Origin: Micromonospora sp. WMMD1128
GTDB taxonomy: Bacteria; Actinomycetota; Actinomycetes; Mycobacteriales; Micromonosporaceae
Assembly: GCF_027497235.1 (NCBI RefSeq)
Contig: NZ_CP114902.1
Span: forward strand, 1,687,501-1,751,500
Reading direction: 5' to 3'
Length of the DNA: 64,000 nt
Shown: positions 44,861 through 55,803 of the stretch, in pieces
How positions within the stretch are numbered: the stretch's first letter is position 1
Layout of the letters: each line of letters begins with the position of its first letter
Notes under the pieces: generated by a model
Database searches by the model: none
What the model saw: the letters and a program-made list of their open reading frames with translations, nothing else
What the model was told of the DNA's origin: nothing
Translations under genes and position numbers: made by a program

Positions 44861-45107
44861 GGCATTCGCCTGAGGCGGTTCGCCGGGTGAATTAGGGGCA
44901 TGGCCGCGCTGGTGAAGGCCGTTGCGGCGCATTGATCGCACCGATCGATTCTCGGCATTCTTCTGCCTTTTCCGCGATTGCGCCTGCCGCACTTTCGGGC
45001 ATTTTTCCAGTGCTGTGTCGACACGAATTATTCGTGGTCGGCGTGGCGCAGCGTGTCCTTTTCCCGGCGGAAGCAGGTCCGCCGGTCCCTATTGGTGAGG
45101 AGTGTTG

Positions 45108-48100
45108 ATGGGTCAACGTCGAGTGGCTGTGGGGGTGGCGTCCGCGCTGCTGGCCACGTCGGTGCTGGCGGTTCCGCCGGCTGTGTCATCCGCTGCGCCT
45201 GCGGTGCCGCAGAAGGAGGTGTCGGAGGCGCCGCAGGTGTCGCCGCGGTCGTCGTCGAAGGTGTGGTTGTTCGACTCGCCGCAGCGCGCCGTGGCACGGG
45301 CCGCGGCGGGGGCGGCGCCGTCGGTGCCGAAGGGCACCGGGCCGGTACGTAGCGGCACCCTGGTGCCGTTCTCGCTGGCGGATCGGATGGAGGTGAAGGT
45401 CAACGTCGGGTCCGGGAACCTGATGGTGAACACCACGGACCTGACGTTGCCGGGGATCGCCGGGAACGTGACGCTGGGCGCGTCGTTCAACAGCCTGATG
45501 TTGGGCAGTGACCTGTCGGTCGGTGCGCACGGGCCGGGTTGGCGGACCAGGGGCGGGCAGGATGTGAAGCTGTATCCGGCCGACGACGGGTCGGTGACCT
45601 ACGCTGCCGCCGACGGGGTGGTGGGTAAGTTCACCTGGTCCGGGTCGGCCTACACGACGCCGGGTGAGTTCAAGGCCAAGCTTGTCAAGAACGGGACCGG
45701 CTGGAAGCTGACCGAGAACGACAGCGGCAAGGAGTTGTTCTTCACCTCCGACGGTCTGCTGGACAAGACCGAGGACCGCAACGACAACGTCACCGACTAC
45801 TCCTACAGCGGCGGCCAGCTGACCCAGGTCGTCTCCGACCGGGGTGGCCAGTACGCTCGCACGGCCACGGTGACGTTCGTGAACGGGCGGCTGAAGACGT
45901 ACGAGCAGAGTGACGGCTACAACGTGGTCCGGACGGTGTCCTACAAGTACGACACCAACAACCGGCTGCAGGCGATCGACCTGCTGGGGGCGACCCGGCA
46001 GTGGGCGTTCGAGTACAACGGCGCCGGTGACCTGACCAAGATCTGGTCCAAGGACGACCTCTACAGCGTCGTCACCTACGACGGGCAGCACCGGGTCACC
46101 TCGTTCACCCAGGTCACCGACACCGCCACCGGCCAGGGCGCGACCACCCGGTTCGCGTACCCGACGTCGTCGCAGACGAAGATGGCCGACCCCCGCCAGG
46201 ACCTGTCGCAGCCGGTGGCGTCCGTGCCGCACACCACGTACGACCTGAACAGCGACAAGCGGGTCACCAAGGCCACCGACCCGGCGGGCCATGAGCGGTC
46301 CAGGACGTACACGCCGTGGCAGGACGTGGCCACCGACGTCAGCCCTGAGGGCAGCACGGTCACCAACACCTACGGCGCCAACGCCGGTCAGTCGCTGACC
46401 AAGTCGGCGTCGCCGTCCGGTGCCAGCGCCTCCGCGGCGTACGCGAACGCGGCGACCTCGACGAACCCGACGGCGAACTTCCAGCCCTCCTCGTCGATCG
46501 ACACTCAGGGCAACAGCTCCACCTACACCTACAACGGCGCCGGCAACCGCACCTCCACCGCCGACGCGCTTGCCGCCGAGGCGGAGGTCGACTACAACAG
46601 CGACGGCACCGTCAAGTCCTCCACTGACCCGGGGAACACCGACAACCCCACCACCTACGCCTACGACAGCGACAAGCAGATCACGACGCTCACCCCGCCG
46701 ACCGGCAACGGGCTGGCGGTCAAGACGTTCACCTACGACGTCCTCGGCCGGGTCCACACCGTCGCCCAGGGTGGTTGCACCACGATCTACGACTGGAGCA
46801 AGGACGACCGGCTGGACAAGACGAGCTACGCCGGCTGCGGCAACCTCACCCCCGTCATCTACCAGTACGGGCGCGTCGGAAACCTGATAAGCCGCACCGA
46901 CTCCACCGGCACCACCACCTACGAGTGGGACAACCTCAACCGGCTGCACAAGCGCACCAACCCCGGCACCGCCACGTTCGTCTACGACCACGACCTCGCC
47001 GGCAACCTGACCGGGATCACCGACGGCCGCGGCACGACCAAGCACTACTACAACACCCGTAACTGGCTGGTGCGCACCGACACCGCCGGCGGCACCCGCT
47101 ACAACTACTCCTACGACGACGACGGCAACCGCGAGAATACCTTCTTCGCCGCCAACACCAACAACAGCGTGTACGCCCTACGCGTCAAGACGGTCTACGA
47201 CAAGTCGAACCGGCCCACCCGCATCACCGCCACCCGCAACTCCGCCGCCCCGGCGACGGTGTTCGACGTGACCTACTGCTACGCCGAGTACACCTCCGGG
47301 CAGCCCTGCTCCACCGCCACCGCCGACGACACCGGCCTACGGCAGTGGCAGAAGGACGAGAGCACGGGCGCGATCAGCCAGTTCACCTACGACGAGGCCA
47401 ACCGGCTGACCAAGGCCACCAACTACAACGGCAAGACCTACGACTACACGTACGACAGCAACGGCAACCGCACCACCGTCAAGGTCGACGGCACCACCAC
47501 CCAGACCCTGACGTTCAACACCGCCAACCAGATCACCACCACCAACAACACCTACGACAACCGCGGCAACCAGACCCGCGCCAGCAGCCCCACGGTCAAC
47601 CCGATGACCTACAACGGCGCCAACCAGATGACCGGCGCGAACTCCGGCACCTACGCCTACGCCGGCACCGACCAGGTCGAGTTGACCCGCGCCGGGACCA
47701 CCACCATGCAGTACGGCTACGAGGACCAGCACGGCATGCCGTGGCTTCAGTCCTGGACCGCTGGCGGCACCACCGTCTACGTCGAACGGGACGGCCTCGG
47801 CACCCCGCTGGGTTTGCGCGTCAACGGCACGGACACCGCCTTCGTCCTCGACGGACTCGGCACTCCAGTGGCGGTCGTCAAGGCGAACGGCGCGCTCGCC
47901 GCGACCTACAAGTACGACCCGTACGGCAACGCCACCACCACCGACGAGTACAACCTCGGCGCCAGCAACATCGTCCGTTACACCGGCGGCATCTACGACT
48001 CCTCGACCGGACTCACCAAGCTCGGCCAGCGCTGGTACAACCCTCAACAAGGCCGCTTCACCCAGCAAGACAATCTCAGTTTCATCGGCAGCCCAGAGCA

Positions 48101-48341
48101 CGGCAACCGATACGCCTACGCTGGCTGCAACCCCATCAGCTACATTGATCCCACGGGACAGCTGTTCTCGCCTGAATTTAACTGTGGGGTGGCCGCCGTT
48201 TCGTTCGTGGTCGCCACCGGCCTGTTAGTCGCGGCCACTGTAACCGGGGCAGGTTTCGCCCTGGCGGCCATCGGATACGGTCTTGGCGGGCTCGGCATTC
48301 TTGGTAGCTGCTACGACGAGGAAGGTGACGCAATCCTCTAG
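45108..48341 (+). CDS. secreted RHS/YD-repeat protein
   Basis: The 1077-residue protein has a signal peptide (RRVAVGVASALLATSVLAVP), an N-terminal beta-sandwich region (VKVNVGSGNLMVNTTDLTLP) and many YD repeats (for example TYDGQHRVTSFTQV, YDHDLAGNLTGITDGRG). The RHS-associated core is RYTGGIYDSSTGLTKLGQRW, YNPQQGRFTQQD, then SYIDPTG. After the core only about 58 residues remain, mostly hydrophobic (residues 1028-1065). RHS shells usually enclose a C-terminal toxin; here the tail looks membrane-active or truncated. GAGGAG precedes the ATG. Confidence 0.92.
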   Translation: MGQRRVAVGVASALLATSVLAVPPAVSSAAPAVPQKEVSEAPQVSPRSSSKVWLFDSPQRAVARAAAGAAPSVPKGTGPVRSGTLVPFSLADRMEVKVNVGSGNLMVNTTDLTLPGIAGNVTLGASFNSLMLGSDLSVGAHGPGWRTRGGQDVKLYPADDGSVTYAAADGVVGKFTWSGSAYTTPGEFKAKLVKNGTGWKLTENDSGKELFFTSDGLLDKTEDRNDNVTDYSYSGGQLTQVVSDRGGQYARTATVTFVNGRLKTYEQSDGYNVVRTVSYKYDTNNRLQAIDLLGATRQWAFEYNGAGDLTKIWSKDDLYSVVTYDGQHRVTSFTQVTDTATGQGATTRFAYPTSSQTKMADPRQDLSQPVASVPHTTYDLNSDKRVTKATDPAGHERSRTYTPWQDVATDVSPEGSTVTNTYGANAGQSLTKSASPSGASASAAYANAATSTNPTANFQPSSSIDTQGNSSTYTYNGAGNRTSTADALAAEAEVDYNSDGTVKSSTDPGNTDNPTTYAYDSDKQITTLTPPTGNGLAVKTFTYDVLGRVHTVAQGGCTTIYDWSKDDRLDKTSYAGCGNLTPVIYQYGRVGNLISRTDSTGTTTYEWDNLNRLHKRTNPGTATFVYDHDLAGNLTGITDGRGTTKHYYNTRNWLVRTDTAGGTRYNYSYDDDGNRENTFFAANTNNSVYALRVKTVYDKSNRPTRITATRNSAAPATVFDVTYCYAEYTSGQPCSTATADDTGLRQWQKDESTGAISQFTYDEANRLTKATNYNGKTYDYTYDSNGNRTTVKVDGTTTQTLTFNTANQITTTNNTYDNRGNQTRASSPTVNPMTYNGANQMTGANSGTYAYAGTDQVELTRAGTTTMQYGYEDQHGMPWLQSWTAGGTTVYVERDGLGTPLGLRVNGTDTAFVLDGLGTPVAVVKANGALAATYKYDPYGNATTTDEYNLGASNIVRYTGGIYDSSTGLTKLGQRWYNPQQGRFTQQDNLSFIGSPEHGNRYAYAGCNPISYIDPTGQLFSPEFNCGVAAVSFVVATGLLVAATVTGAGFALAAIGYGLGGLGILGSCYDEEGDAIL

Positions 48342-48368
48342 CGTCACGGAAGAACTAGGAGTGGAGAA

Positions 48369-48551
48369 TTGGGTAAAACCCCCCGCTGGATGTATTGGGG
48401 AATCTTGGTTGTCGCAATCGGCGTTCTTGCGGCTCAGGTATTCTCAGGTTTTGATCGACCTGTAGAGGTCACCGCAGGCTTCTTGGCCGCAGTAATGGTG
48501 ATCTTCTGCGTTGTTGCACTAATCATCCATCGCGACAGAAGCGATTCGTAA
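48369..48551 (+). CDS. small two-helix membrane protein, possible immunity partner of the RHS tail
   Basis: The 60-residue protein has two membrane segments (WMYWGILVVAIGVLAAQVF and GFLAAVMVIFCVVALII) and a charged end HRDRSDS. It starts at TTG 48369 with AGGAG 7 nt upstream and lies 27 nt after the RHS gene stop. Position, size and membrane nature fit an immunity protein for a membrane-acting RHS tail, but there is no homology evidence. Confidence 0.55.
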   Translation: MGKTPRWMYWGILVVAIGVLAAQVFSGFDRPVEVTAGFLAAVMVIFCVVALIIHRDRSDS

Positions 48552-48794
48552 CGGTGCAGTTACTTTGGGTCGGGGTCCTGTCAGTGCGACTCCGACCCAA
48601 AGCGCTGCTATATCCCGCAGCCGCTCGAAGGGAAGGGCTTGCAGCTGCAGGGGCCGAGGAGGCTGGCGGCGTCACCGAGGATGCCGGCCGGCGATACGCA
48701 CCCGGTCGGTCAGCTCTCGTGCCAGCGGGTCACACCGCTGGCCTCCTCGACCCGCTCACCCGCCGCCGCGACGACCTGGGTGAACGCGGCACGG
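48552..48794. other. non-coding stretch after the RHS locus
   Basis: It contains the hairpin at 48563-48602 and nothing else recognisable; reading frames here look random and the sequence leads into a transposase remnant. Confidence 0.4.
48563..48602 (+). terminator. hairpin after the RHS locus
   Basis: CTTTGGGTCGG (48563-48573) pairs perfectly with CCGACCCAAAG (48592-48602) around an 18-nt loop, 12 nt after the small membrane protein stop. There is no U-run. Confidence 0.65.
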
Positions 48795-48953
48795 ATCTAC
48801 TCCGGACCGCGCACGTCCCGGGCCAACCGCCGCTACCTGCGCCGGCGTGGGATCGTCGCGACCATCCCGTCCAAGGCCGACCAGGACGCCAACCGGCGCA
48901 AACTCGGGTCGAAGGGCGGTCGACCACCCGCCTTCGCCCCCGAACGCTACAAG
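48795..48953 (+). pseudogene. IS5-type transposase remnant
   Basis: About 50 codons encode SRANRRYLRRRGIVATIPSK, ADQDANRRKLGSKGGRPPAF and PERYK. This is the segment of IS5-family (DDE) transposases between the first and second catalytic regions. Nothing upstream or downstream restores the rest of the transposase, and no terminal inverted repeats were seen. It continues in frame into a methyltransferase fragment. Confidence 0.75.
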
Positions 48954-49250
48954 CTCCTGATCCTTTCGATCATCCACCCGGCCATCTATGCGATCGCGAA
49001 TCCCAAGGCCGACTACTTCGCGGTGACGAAATACTTCGAGGACTACGTCATGGACGGCCGGACGGTGTGGCTGACCTACTGGCACCGGCCGCTGCACGCC
49101 GTGACTGATGCTTTCGACGCGGCCGGGTTCCGCATCATGACGATCAGCGAGCCGCCCCCTGCTCCGGACACTCCCGCAGAACTGCTTCCGCCGGACCTGC
49201 CTTCCGGGTCCTTCATGTGCTTCCTGTTCTTCGTCCTCGAATCCGTCTAG
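48954..49250 (+). pseudogene. C-terminal fragment of a class I SAM-dependent methyltransferase
   Basis: The 98 codons read LLILSIIHPAIYAIANPKAD, YFAVTKYFEDYVMDGRTVWL, TYWHRPLHAVTDAFDAAGFR and IMTISEPPP. These match the last strands of methyltransferase-11 type proteins (HP, YHRPL, AGF and EP.P positions), but the SAM-binding half is missing. It is fused in frame to the transposase remnant, presumably after an insertion and deletion. Confidence 0.7.
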
Positions 49251-49273
49251 CCGGCGGTTCGAGGACGCGGCGC

Positions 49274-49495
49274 TCAGCGGCGGGTCAGTGTCACGAACCG
49301 GGTCCACGCGGCCGGGGTGAAGGTGAGCACCGGCCCGGACGGGTCCTTCGAGTCGCGGACGCCGACCACGCCGCGCAGGTTGCCGGCCACCTCGACGCAG
49401 TCGCCGCCGTTGCCGCCGCTGCGGGTGCTCTTGCGCCACCGGGCGCCGCTCAGGCCGACGCCGCCGCTCAAGTCAATGCCGCCGCTCAGGCCCAT
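49274..49495 (-). CDS. DUF397 domain protein
   Basis: The 73-residue protein has the DUF397 core WRKSTRSGGNGGDCVEVAG, then VVGVRDSKDPSGPVLTFTPA and WTRFVTLTRR. The first 18 residues are a threefold six-residue repeat (GMGLSG, GIDLSG, GVGLSG) encoded by 18-bp DNA repeats. It overlaps the end of the DUF5753 regulator gene by 10 nt. Such pairs are abundant in actinomycetes and act in development and antibiotic control (WhiJ-type systems). Confidence 0.9.
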   Translation of the reverse strand: MGLSGGIDLSGGVGLSGARWRKSTRSGGNGGDCVEVAGNLRGVVGVRDSKDPSGPVLTFTPAAWTRFVTLTRR

Positions 49496-49499
49496 GCCG
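49446..49499. repeat. three 18-bp tandem repeats at the DUF397/DUF5753 gene junction
   Basis: Units begin CCGCTCARG at 49446, 49464 and 49482 and differ at a few positions. They encode the hexapeptide repeats of the DUF397 protein, and the last unit crosses the stop codon of the upstream gene. Confidence 0.8.
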
Positions 49500-50253
49500 C
49501 CGCAACTTCCCTCAACAGTTCCAGGGTCCGCGCGCGGGGCAGTGCCTCGCCCCGGATGCGTTCCCACCGACGCTCCAGGGTAGCAATCTCCGAGGGCTGC
49601 TCGATGATCTGCGCCTGCGCCTGGCTGTCCACATGCGCCACCCGGCTGCCGTCGCGCAGCTCGGCGATGATGAACGGCCCGTCCAGCCCGGGATAGGTGG
49701 GCGTGTCGGCGGGCACCACGTGGAGTTGTACGTTCGGCAGCTCGGCGCAGGCCGCCAGGTGTGCGACCTGGGCGGCCATCAGCGGCCGGTCGCCGGCGGC
49801 GGCGCGACGCAGCACCTGCTCGTCGAGCACTACCACGTACAGCGGTCCGCGTTGCCGGTTGAGGATGCCCTGCCGGTCCAGCCGCGCGGCGACCAGATCG
49901 GTGACCTCGTCGGCGGTGAGCGGTTGACCGAGGAACGTCGCGCGGGCGTACCCCTCGGTCTGCAACAGGCCGGGCACCCAGGCGAGTTGGAACGCGCGCA
50001 GCGCGACCGCCTCGCGTTCGATGTCCACCCACGGGCGGAACCACACCGGCTCGCGACGGCGACCCGCGTCCGGCCAGAGCGCGTCCATCGGCAGGCCGAG
50101 CAGGTTCGCGACCGTCGCGCGGTGCCGGCTCTGCCGAATGTGCCCCGGGTTCGCCCACCGGGCCACCGTCTTCGGATGCAGGCCGAGCCGTTCCGCCAGG
50201 GTCTCGGCGGTGTGGCCCGAGCCGGCAAGCGCGGTGACGAAGGCATGGTTCAT
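49486..50253 (-). CDS. helix-turn-helix regulator with DUF5753 domain
   Basis: The 255-residue protein has an N-terminal helix-turn-helix (TLAERLGLHPKTVARWANPG) and the DUF5753 domain (YARATFLGQPLTADEVTDLV, then VVLDEQVLRRAAAGDRPLMA, PGLDGPFIIAELRDG). It is the WhiJ-type regulator usually paired with DUF397 proteins, as here. GGGAGGAA precedes the ATG at 50251-50253. A short dyad lies in the gap to the divergent small gene. Confidence 0.92.
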   Translation of the reverse strand: MNHAFVTALAGSGHTAETLAERLGLHPKTVARWANPGHIRQSRHRATVANLLGLPMDALWPDAGRRREPVWFRPWVDIEREAVALRAFQLAWVPGLLQTEGYARATFLGQPLTADEVTDLVAARLDRQGILNRQRGPLYVVVLDEQVLRRAAAGDRPLMAAQVAHLAACAELPNVQLHVVPADTPTYPGLDGPFIIAELRDGSRVAHVDSQAQAQIIEQPSEIATLERRWERIRGEALPRARTLELLREVAAAWA

Positions 50254-50295
50254 GCCGGTTCCTCCCCGGAGCAAAAGAAGCGTCCGAAGGAGATT

Positions 50296-50309
50296 ACACA
50301 ACGCTGTGT
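50296..50309. promoter_or_regulatory. small dyad in the DUF5753 divergent promoter region
   Basis: ACACA-ACGC-TGTGT lies in the 88-bp gap between the regulator and the small plus-strand gene, followed by a second TTGTGTGG. It could be the regulator's own site. Confidence 0.35.
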
Positions 50310-50341
50310 GATTGTGTGGCCACGTTCGGCACGGTGGAGGC

Positions 50342-50656
50342 ATGACTGACCCGACACCGATCTCCGCGTACCCCCGGGTGGTGCTGCCGCTGCCCACGCA
50401 CCGCGCGTGCGGTCCGGCCTGGCGCTGCGACGACTGCGGCGAGCCCTGGCCGTGCCCGGCGCTGCGCGCCGTGCCCACCGACGCGGCCCGGCGCGCGACG
50501 CTGATCCCCGAGTTCTCCCGGATCACCCGCCAGGCCATCCGCGACCTGCGTGGGCAGCCCGGCGGACCGGACCCGGTCGCGATCGTGCGGCGCTTCCTGT
50601 GGTTCATGCCGCTCACCGACGCGGAGGCGCGCGCCGTAGCCCTCCGCCTCCGCTGA
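50342..50656 (+). CDS. small protein with a CxxC pair, unknown function
   Basis: The 104-residue protein has CDDCGEPWPCPALRA near the N-terminus, a possible zinc-binding loop, and a helical C-terminus (AIVRRFLWFMPLTDAEARAV). Similar small proteins flank DUF397/DUF5753 loci in actinomycetes. The ATG at 50342 follows GGTGGAGG very closely. It is divergent from the regulator. Confidence 0.7.
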   Translation: MTDPTPISAYPRVVLPLPTHRACGPAWRCDDCGEPWPCPALRAVPTDAARRATLIPEFSRITRQAIRDLRGQPGGPDPVAIVRRFLWFMPLTDAEARAVALRLR

Positions 50657-50662
50657 GATGCA

Positions 50663-50710
50663 AGGCGGGGGCCCTTCTTAACACACGTGTGTTAAGAAGG
50701 GCCCCCGCCT
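50663..50710. terminator. 48-bp perfect palindrome between convergent genes
   Basis: The 24-nt arm 50663-50686 is followed directly by its exact reverse complement at 50687-50710, with CACGTG at the centre. Each arm carries a version of the GTTAAGAAGGGCCC repeat seen at 31998 and 58320. It lies 7 nt after the plus-strand stop and 16 nt from the end of the aconitase gene; a terminator for both is likely. Confidence 0.8.
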
Positions 50711-50725
50711 AACAGCAGCAGCCGA

Positions 50726-53566
<2,841 letters not shown>

Positions 53567-53639
53567 GTCGTACTCCTTCACACCAGCGACCGTGAGTAGT
53601 CCTGAGCAGTTTGTCGCACCGACCGGGGCGCCGCCGTGC

Positions 53640-53658
53640 TTAGGCGACACTTACCTAC
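53640..53658. promoter_or_regulatory. IdeR/DmdR-like iron box upstream of aconitase
   Basis: TTAGGCGACACTTACCTAC agrees with the 19-bp IdeR consensus TTAGGTTAGGCTAACCTAA at 13 positions, including complete TTAGG and most of CCTA. It lies 74 bp upstream of the acnA start. Aconitase contains an iron-sulfur cluster and is iron-regulated in several actinobacteria. Confidence 0.5.
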
Positions 53659-53738
53659 GTCGGCATCTACAAAACCGTACGTCCGTCTTGCTATTCACGC
53701 AACCTCGCGCCACGCTGCGGGACGAGGAGGCGCCCACC

Positions 53739-53804
53739 ATGATCCACCACGTCCCCGCCCGCAAGGCCCACCCGGTGCTGGACGGTGACGGCCCCTCGGG
53801 CTGA
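53739..53804 (+). CDS. possible 21-residue ORF with a ribosome binding site
   Basis: ATG at 53739 follows GAGGAGG by 8 nt and encodes MIHHVPARKAHPVLDGDGPS plus one residue. It ends 24 nt before the DedA gene. There is nothing to show that it is real. Confidence 0.25.
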   Translation: MIHHVPARKAHPVLDGDGPSG

Positions 53805-53828
53805 GCCTGCGCGGGTAGGGTCGGGGGC

Positions 53829-54482
53829 GTGGTCGACGTGCAGCACTGGCTCTCCGCGCTACCCCCGGGCGTGATCTACCTGATCGTCGCCGGGGTGATC
53901 GGCGTCGAGAGCATGGGCGTTCCGCTGCCCGGCGAGATCGTGCTGGTCAGCTCCGCCCTGCTCGCCGCCACCGGGGTGGTCCAACCCGAGTGGGTGGCCG
54001 CCGCCGCCGCGACCGGCGCGATCGTCGGCGACTCCATCGGGTACGCCGTGGGCCGCCGCGGTGGCCGGCCGCTGCTGGAACGGCTGGGCCGACGCTTCCC
54101 CAAGCACCTCGGCCCGGCGCACCTGGCCCGCGCCGAACAGAGCTTCGCCCGCCACGGCGTGTGGGCGGTCTTCTTCGGGCGGTTCGTCGCACTGCTGCGC
54201 ATCCTCGCCGGCCCGCTCGCCGGGGCGCTGCACGTGCCGTACCGCAGGTTCCTGGTGGCGAACGCGGCCGGCGGCCTGGTCTGGGCGTTCGGCACGACGT
54301 ACCTGCTGTTCTACGTCGGGCGGGCCGCCGAGCACTGGCTGAAGGACATCTCCTGGGCCGGGCTGGTGCTCGCCGTGCTCGCCGGCCTGGTCAGCACGTG
54401 GTGGCTGCGCCGCCGCGCGAAGCGGCTGCCCCCGGTCGAGGCGCCGGACAGGCCCGAGCCGGTCGGGGCGACGGAACGCTGA
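53829..54482 (+). CDS. DedA family membrane protein
   Basis: The 217-residue protein has the DedA pattern: a re-entrant segment with GVESMGVPLPGEIVLVSSAL, GDSIGYAVGRRGGRPLLERL and the conserved FFGRFVALLRILAGPLAGAL. DedA proteins are lipid scramblases or flippases supporting undecaprenyl phosphate recycling. The GTG at 53829 lies 7 nt after TAGGGT with no ribosome binding site, so it is probably leaderless. A double hairpin follows. Confidence 0.93.
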   Translation: MVDVQHWLSALPPGVIYLIVAGVIGVESMGVPLPGEIVLVSSALLAATGVVQPEWVAAAAATGAIVGDSIGYAVGRRGGRPLLERLGRRFPKHLGPAHLARAEQSFARHGVWAVFFGRFVALLRILAGPLAGALHVPYRRFLVANAAGGLVWAFGTTYLLFYVGRAAEHWLKDISWAGLVLAVLAGLVSTWWLRRRAKRLPPVEAPDRPEPVGATER

Positions 54483-54485
54483 AAG

Positions 54486-54514
54486 GGCCCGACCCCCGGT
54501 GGTGGGGTCGGGCC
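54486..54514. terminator. hairpin after the DedA gene, copy 1
   Basis: GGCCCGACCCC (54486-54496) pairs with GGGGTCGGGCC (54504-54514) around a 7-nt loop, 3 nt after the DedA stop. The core sequence is repeated at 54560-54600. Confidence 0.7.
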
Positions 54515-54559
54515 TGCTCGGGTGTGCCAGGCCCCCGACCCCGTGCTCTTTTCGATACG

Positions 54560-54600
54560 CGAATGGGCCCGACCCCCGGTGGTGGGGTCGGGCCCATTCG
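54560..54600. terminator. hairpin before the C39 peptidase gene, copy 2
   Basis: CGAATGGGCCCGACCCC (54560-54576) pairs perfectly with its complement at 54584-54600 (17 bp, 7-nt loop). It shares 30 bp with the hairpin at 54486 and lies 12 nt beyond the stop of the minus-strand gene, so the pair insulates the two convergent genes. Confidence 0.75.
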
Positions 54601-54612
54601 TGTGGTTGTGGG

Positions 54613-55257
54613 TCAGGAGGTCGAGTAGCCGCGGGTGGCGATCCAGTCGGCGAGGTGGTCGACGGTGATGTGGTAGGAGGCGGTGTTCGGGTTGGCGCTG
54701 TCGGCGATGGTGACGGTCTTGCCGCCGTTCTGGTAGCCGACGATGCTGATGTAGTGGCCGCCTTCGAAGGCGTGGGGGTTGCCGTCGGTGTCGGTGGTGG
54801 TGCCGGCGATGTTGGCTACGACCGCGCGGCCGTCGTCGATGGTGCGGACGATGTCGGTGCGCAGGGTGTCGGTCTGCTTGTCGTCGGCCTTGGGTGTCTT
54901 GATTTCGACGGACTTGTAGGTTTTGCCGGTTTCCTTGTTCAGGACGGGGGTGATGTCGTTGATGCTGTTGGTGCCGTCTTCGGTGGTGCCCATTTCCTTG
55001 GCCATGGTGTCGACGTCGATGTTCTTGCCGAGGACGCTGATGGCGTTGCGGGCGGCGGCGGGGCCGCAGTAGTAGAAGTTGGGCTGGGCTTGGTAGCGCA
55101 CGTCGAGTTCCCGATCGCCGCTCGTGCGGTCGGCGACGACGGCGGTCTTGGGGGCCGGGGTGGCGTGGGCGGCGATGGCGGGTCCGGCGATGCCGCCGGT
55201 GGTGGCGGCGATGCCGGCGGCGGTCAGCACGGTCTTACGCAGCAGGGTGGTAGCCAT
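54613..55257 (-). CDS. secreted C39-like cysteine peptidase
   Basis: The 214-residue protein has a signal peptide (LLRKTVLTAAGIAATTGGIA) and a Peptidase_C39_2-type domain: catalytic Cys in FYYCGPAAARNAISVLG, His in EGGHYISIVGYQNGG and Asp in VTIADSANPNTASY. Stand-alone extracellular members are probably proteases or binding proteins. GGGAGG precedes the ATG at 55255-55257 by 8 nt. Its GC content is slightly lower than that of its neighbours. Confidence 0.88.
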   Translation of the reverse strand: MATTLLRKTVLTAAGIAATTGGIAGPAIAAHATPAPKTAVVADRTSGDRELDVRYQAQPNFYYCGPAAARNAISVLGKNIDVDTMAKEMGTTEDGTNSINDITPVLNKETGKTYKSVEIKTPKADDKQTDTLRTDIVRTIDDGRAVVANIAGTTTDTDGNPHAFEGGHYISIVGYQNGGKTVTIADSANPNTASYHITVDHLADWIATRGYSTS

Positions 55258-55660
55258 GATGGTTGCCTCCCAGGGGGTTGGGGGAAGACGCGGCAGGTTC
55301 CCGGCGGGGTGCCGCGTGCGGGGGAAGACTGTGGTGGGCGGGTCCGGCGGTCCGTGGGGACCTGCTCGGGTGGCCCGAGGGGATGGGTAACGACGGCCGG
55401 TGGCCGGTCATTCCCGACCGGGGCTGCCTCGGCGGGGGCCGGGCTCCACGCGGTCTGCCGGGTATAACGCCTGACCCCCGGCGGCGATTCCGCCGAGGCG
55501 GTGGCACCGACCACCCCCGAACCACCCGAAACCGGACATGCCTGACCCCGGCCCCACCCACGAAATCCACAATCCGCCCACACCCCCCACCCGTGGACAG
55601 ATGCTCTCCTCCACAGGCCGAACCGGCGGGACGCCAACGTCCGCCCGGCTGCAGCTCCTC

Positions 55661-55803
55661 CGCCGCCTTGCTCTGCAGCCACCCGCGCGTCGGCGTCCGC
55701 GCGTGTCGGTGTCTGCGCCGGTCGGTGTCTGCGCCGGTCGGTGTCCGCGTCGATCGGTGTCCGCGCGGGTGTGTGGCTTCGCTCGCCGCCTTGCTCTGCA
55801 GCC
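55661..55803. repeat. 20-bp direct repeat flanking a minisatellite
   Basis: CGCCGCCTTGCTCTGCAGCC occurs at 55661-55680 and 55784-55803, each followed by A-Y-CCGCGC. The 16-bp tandem array lies exactly between them. Confidence 0.85.
55689..55768. repeat. five tandem 16-bp repeats (GTCGGTGTCTGCGCCG type)
   Basis: Units at 55689, 55705, 55721, 55737 and 55753. The second and third are identical; the others differ at two to four positions. Confidence 0.85.

Larger units (their letters stand above)
44601..45107. other. 507-bp AT-richer region: promoter, leader peptide, terminator
   Basis: The base composition drops clearly compared with both sides. It holds a consensus-like promoter, a 15-residue leader ORF and a textbook rho-independent terminator, each listed separately. 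From 44861 to 45090 no gene is recognised. GAGGAG stands before the RHS gene at 45108. Confidence 0.65.
53567..53828. other. promoter region between aconitase and the DedA gene
   Basis: The 262-bp divergent gap includes the iron-box-like site at 53640-53658, a possible tiny ORF at 53739 and a TAGGGT box (53816-53821) for the DedA gene. No other gene is recognised. Confidence 0.5.

Noticed and set aside
48954..49250. functional methyltransferase gene
   Set aside because: The SAM-binding half (strand with GxGxG) is absent and the frame begins inside a transposase fragment.
55689..55768. possible CRISPR array
   Set aside because: The 16-bp units are contiguous with no spacers of unique sequence, and no cas genes are in the window.
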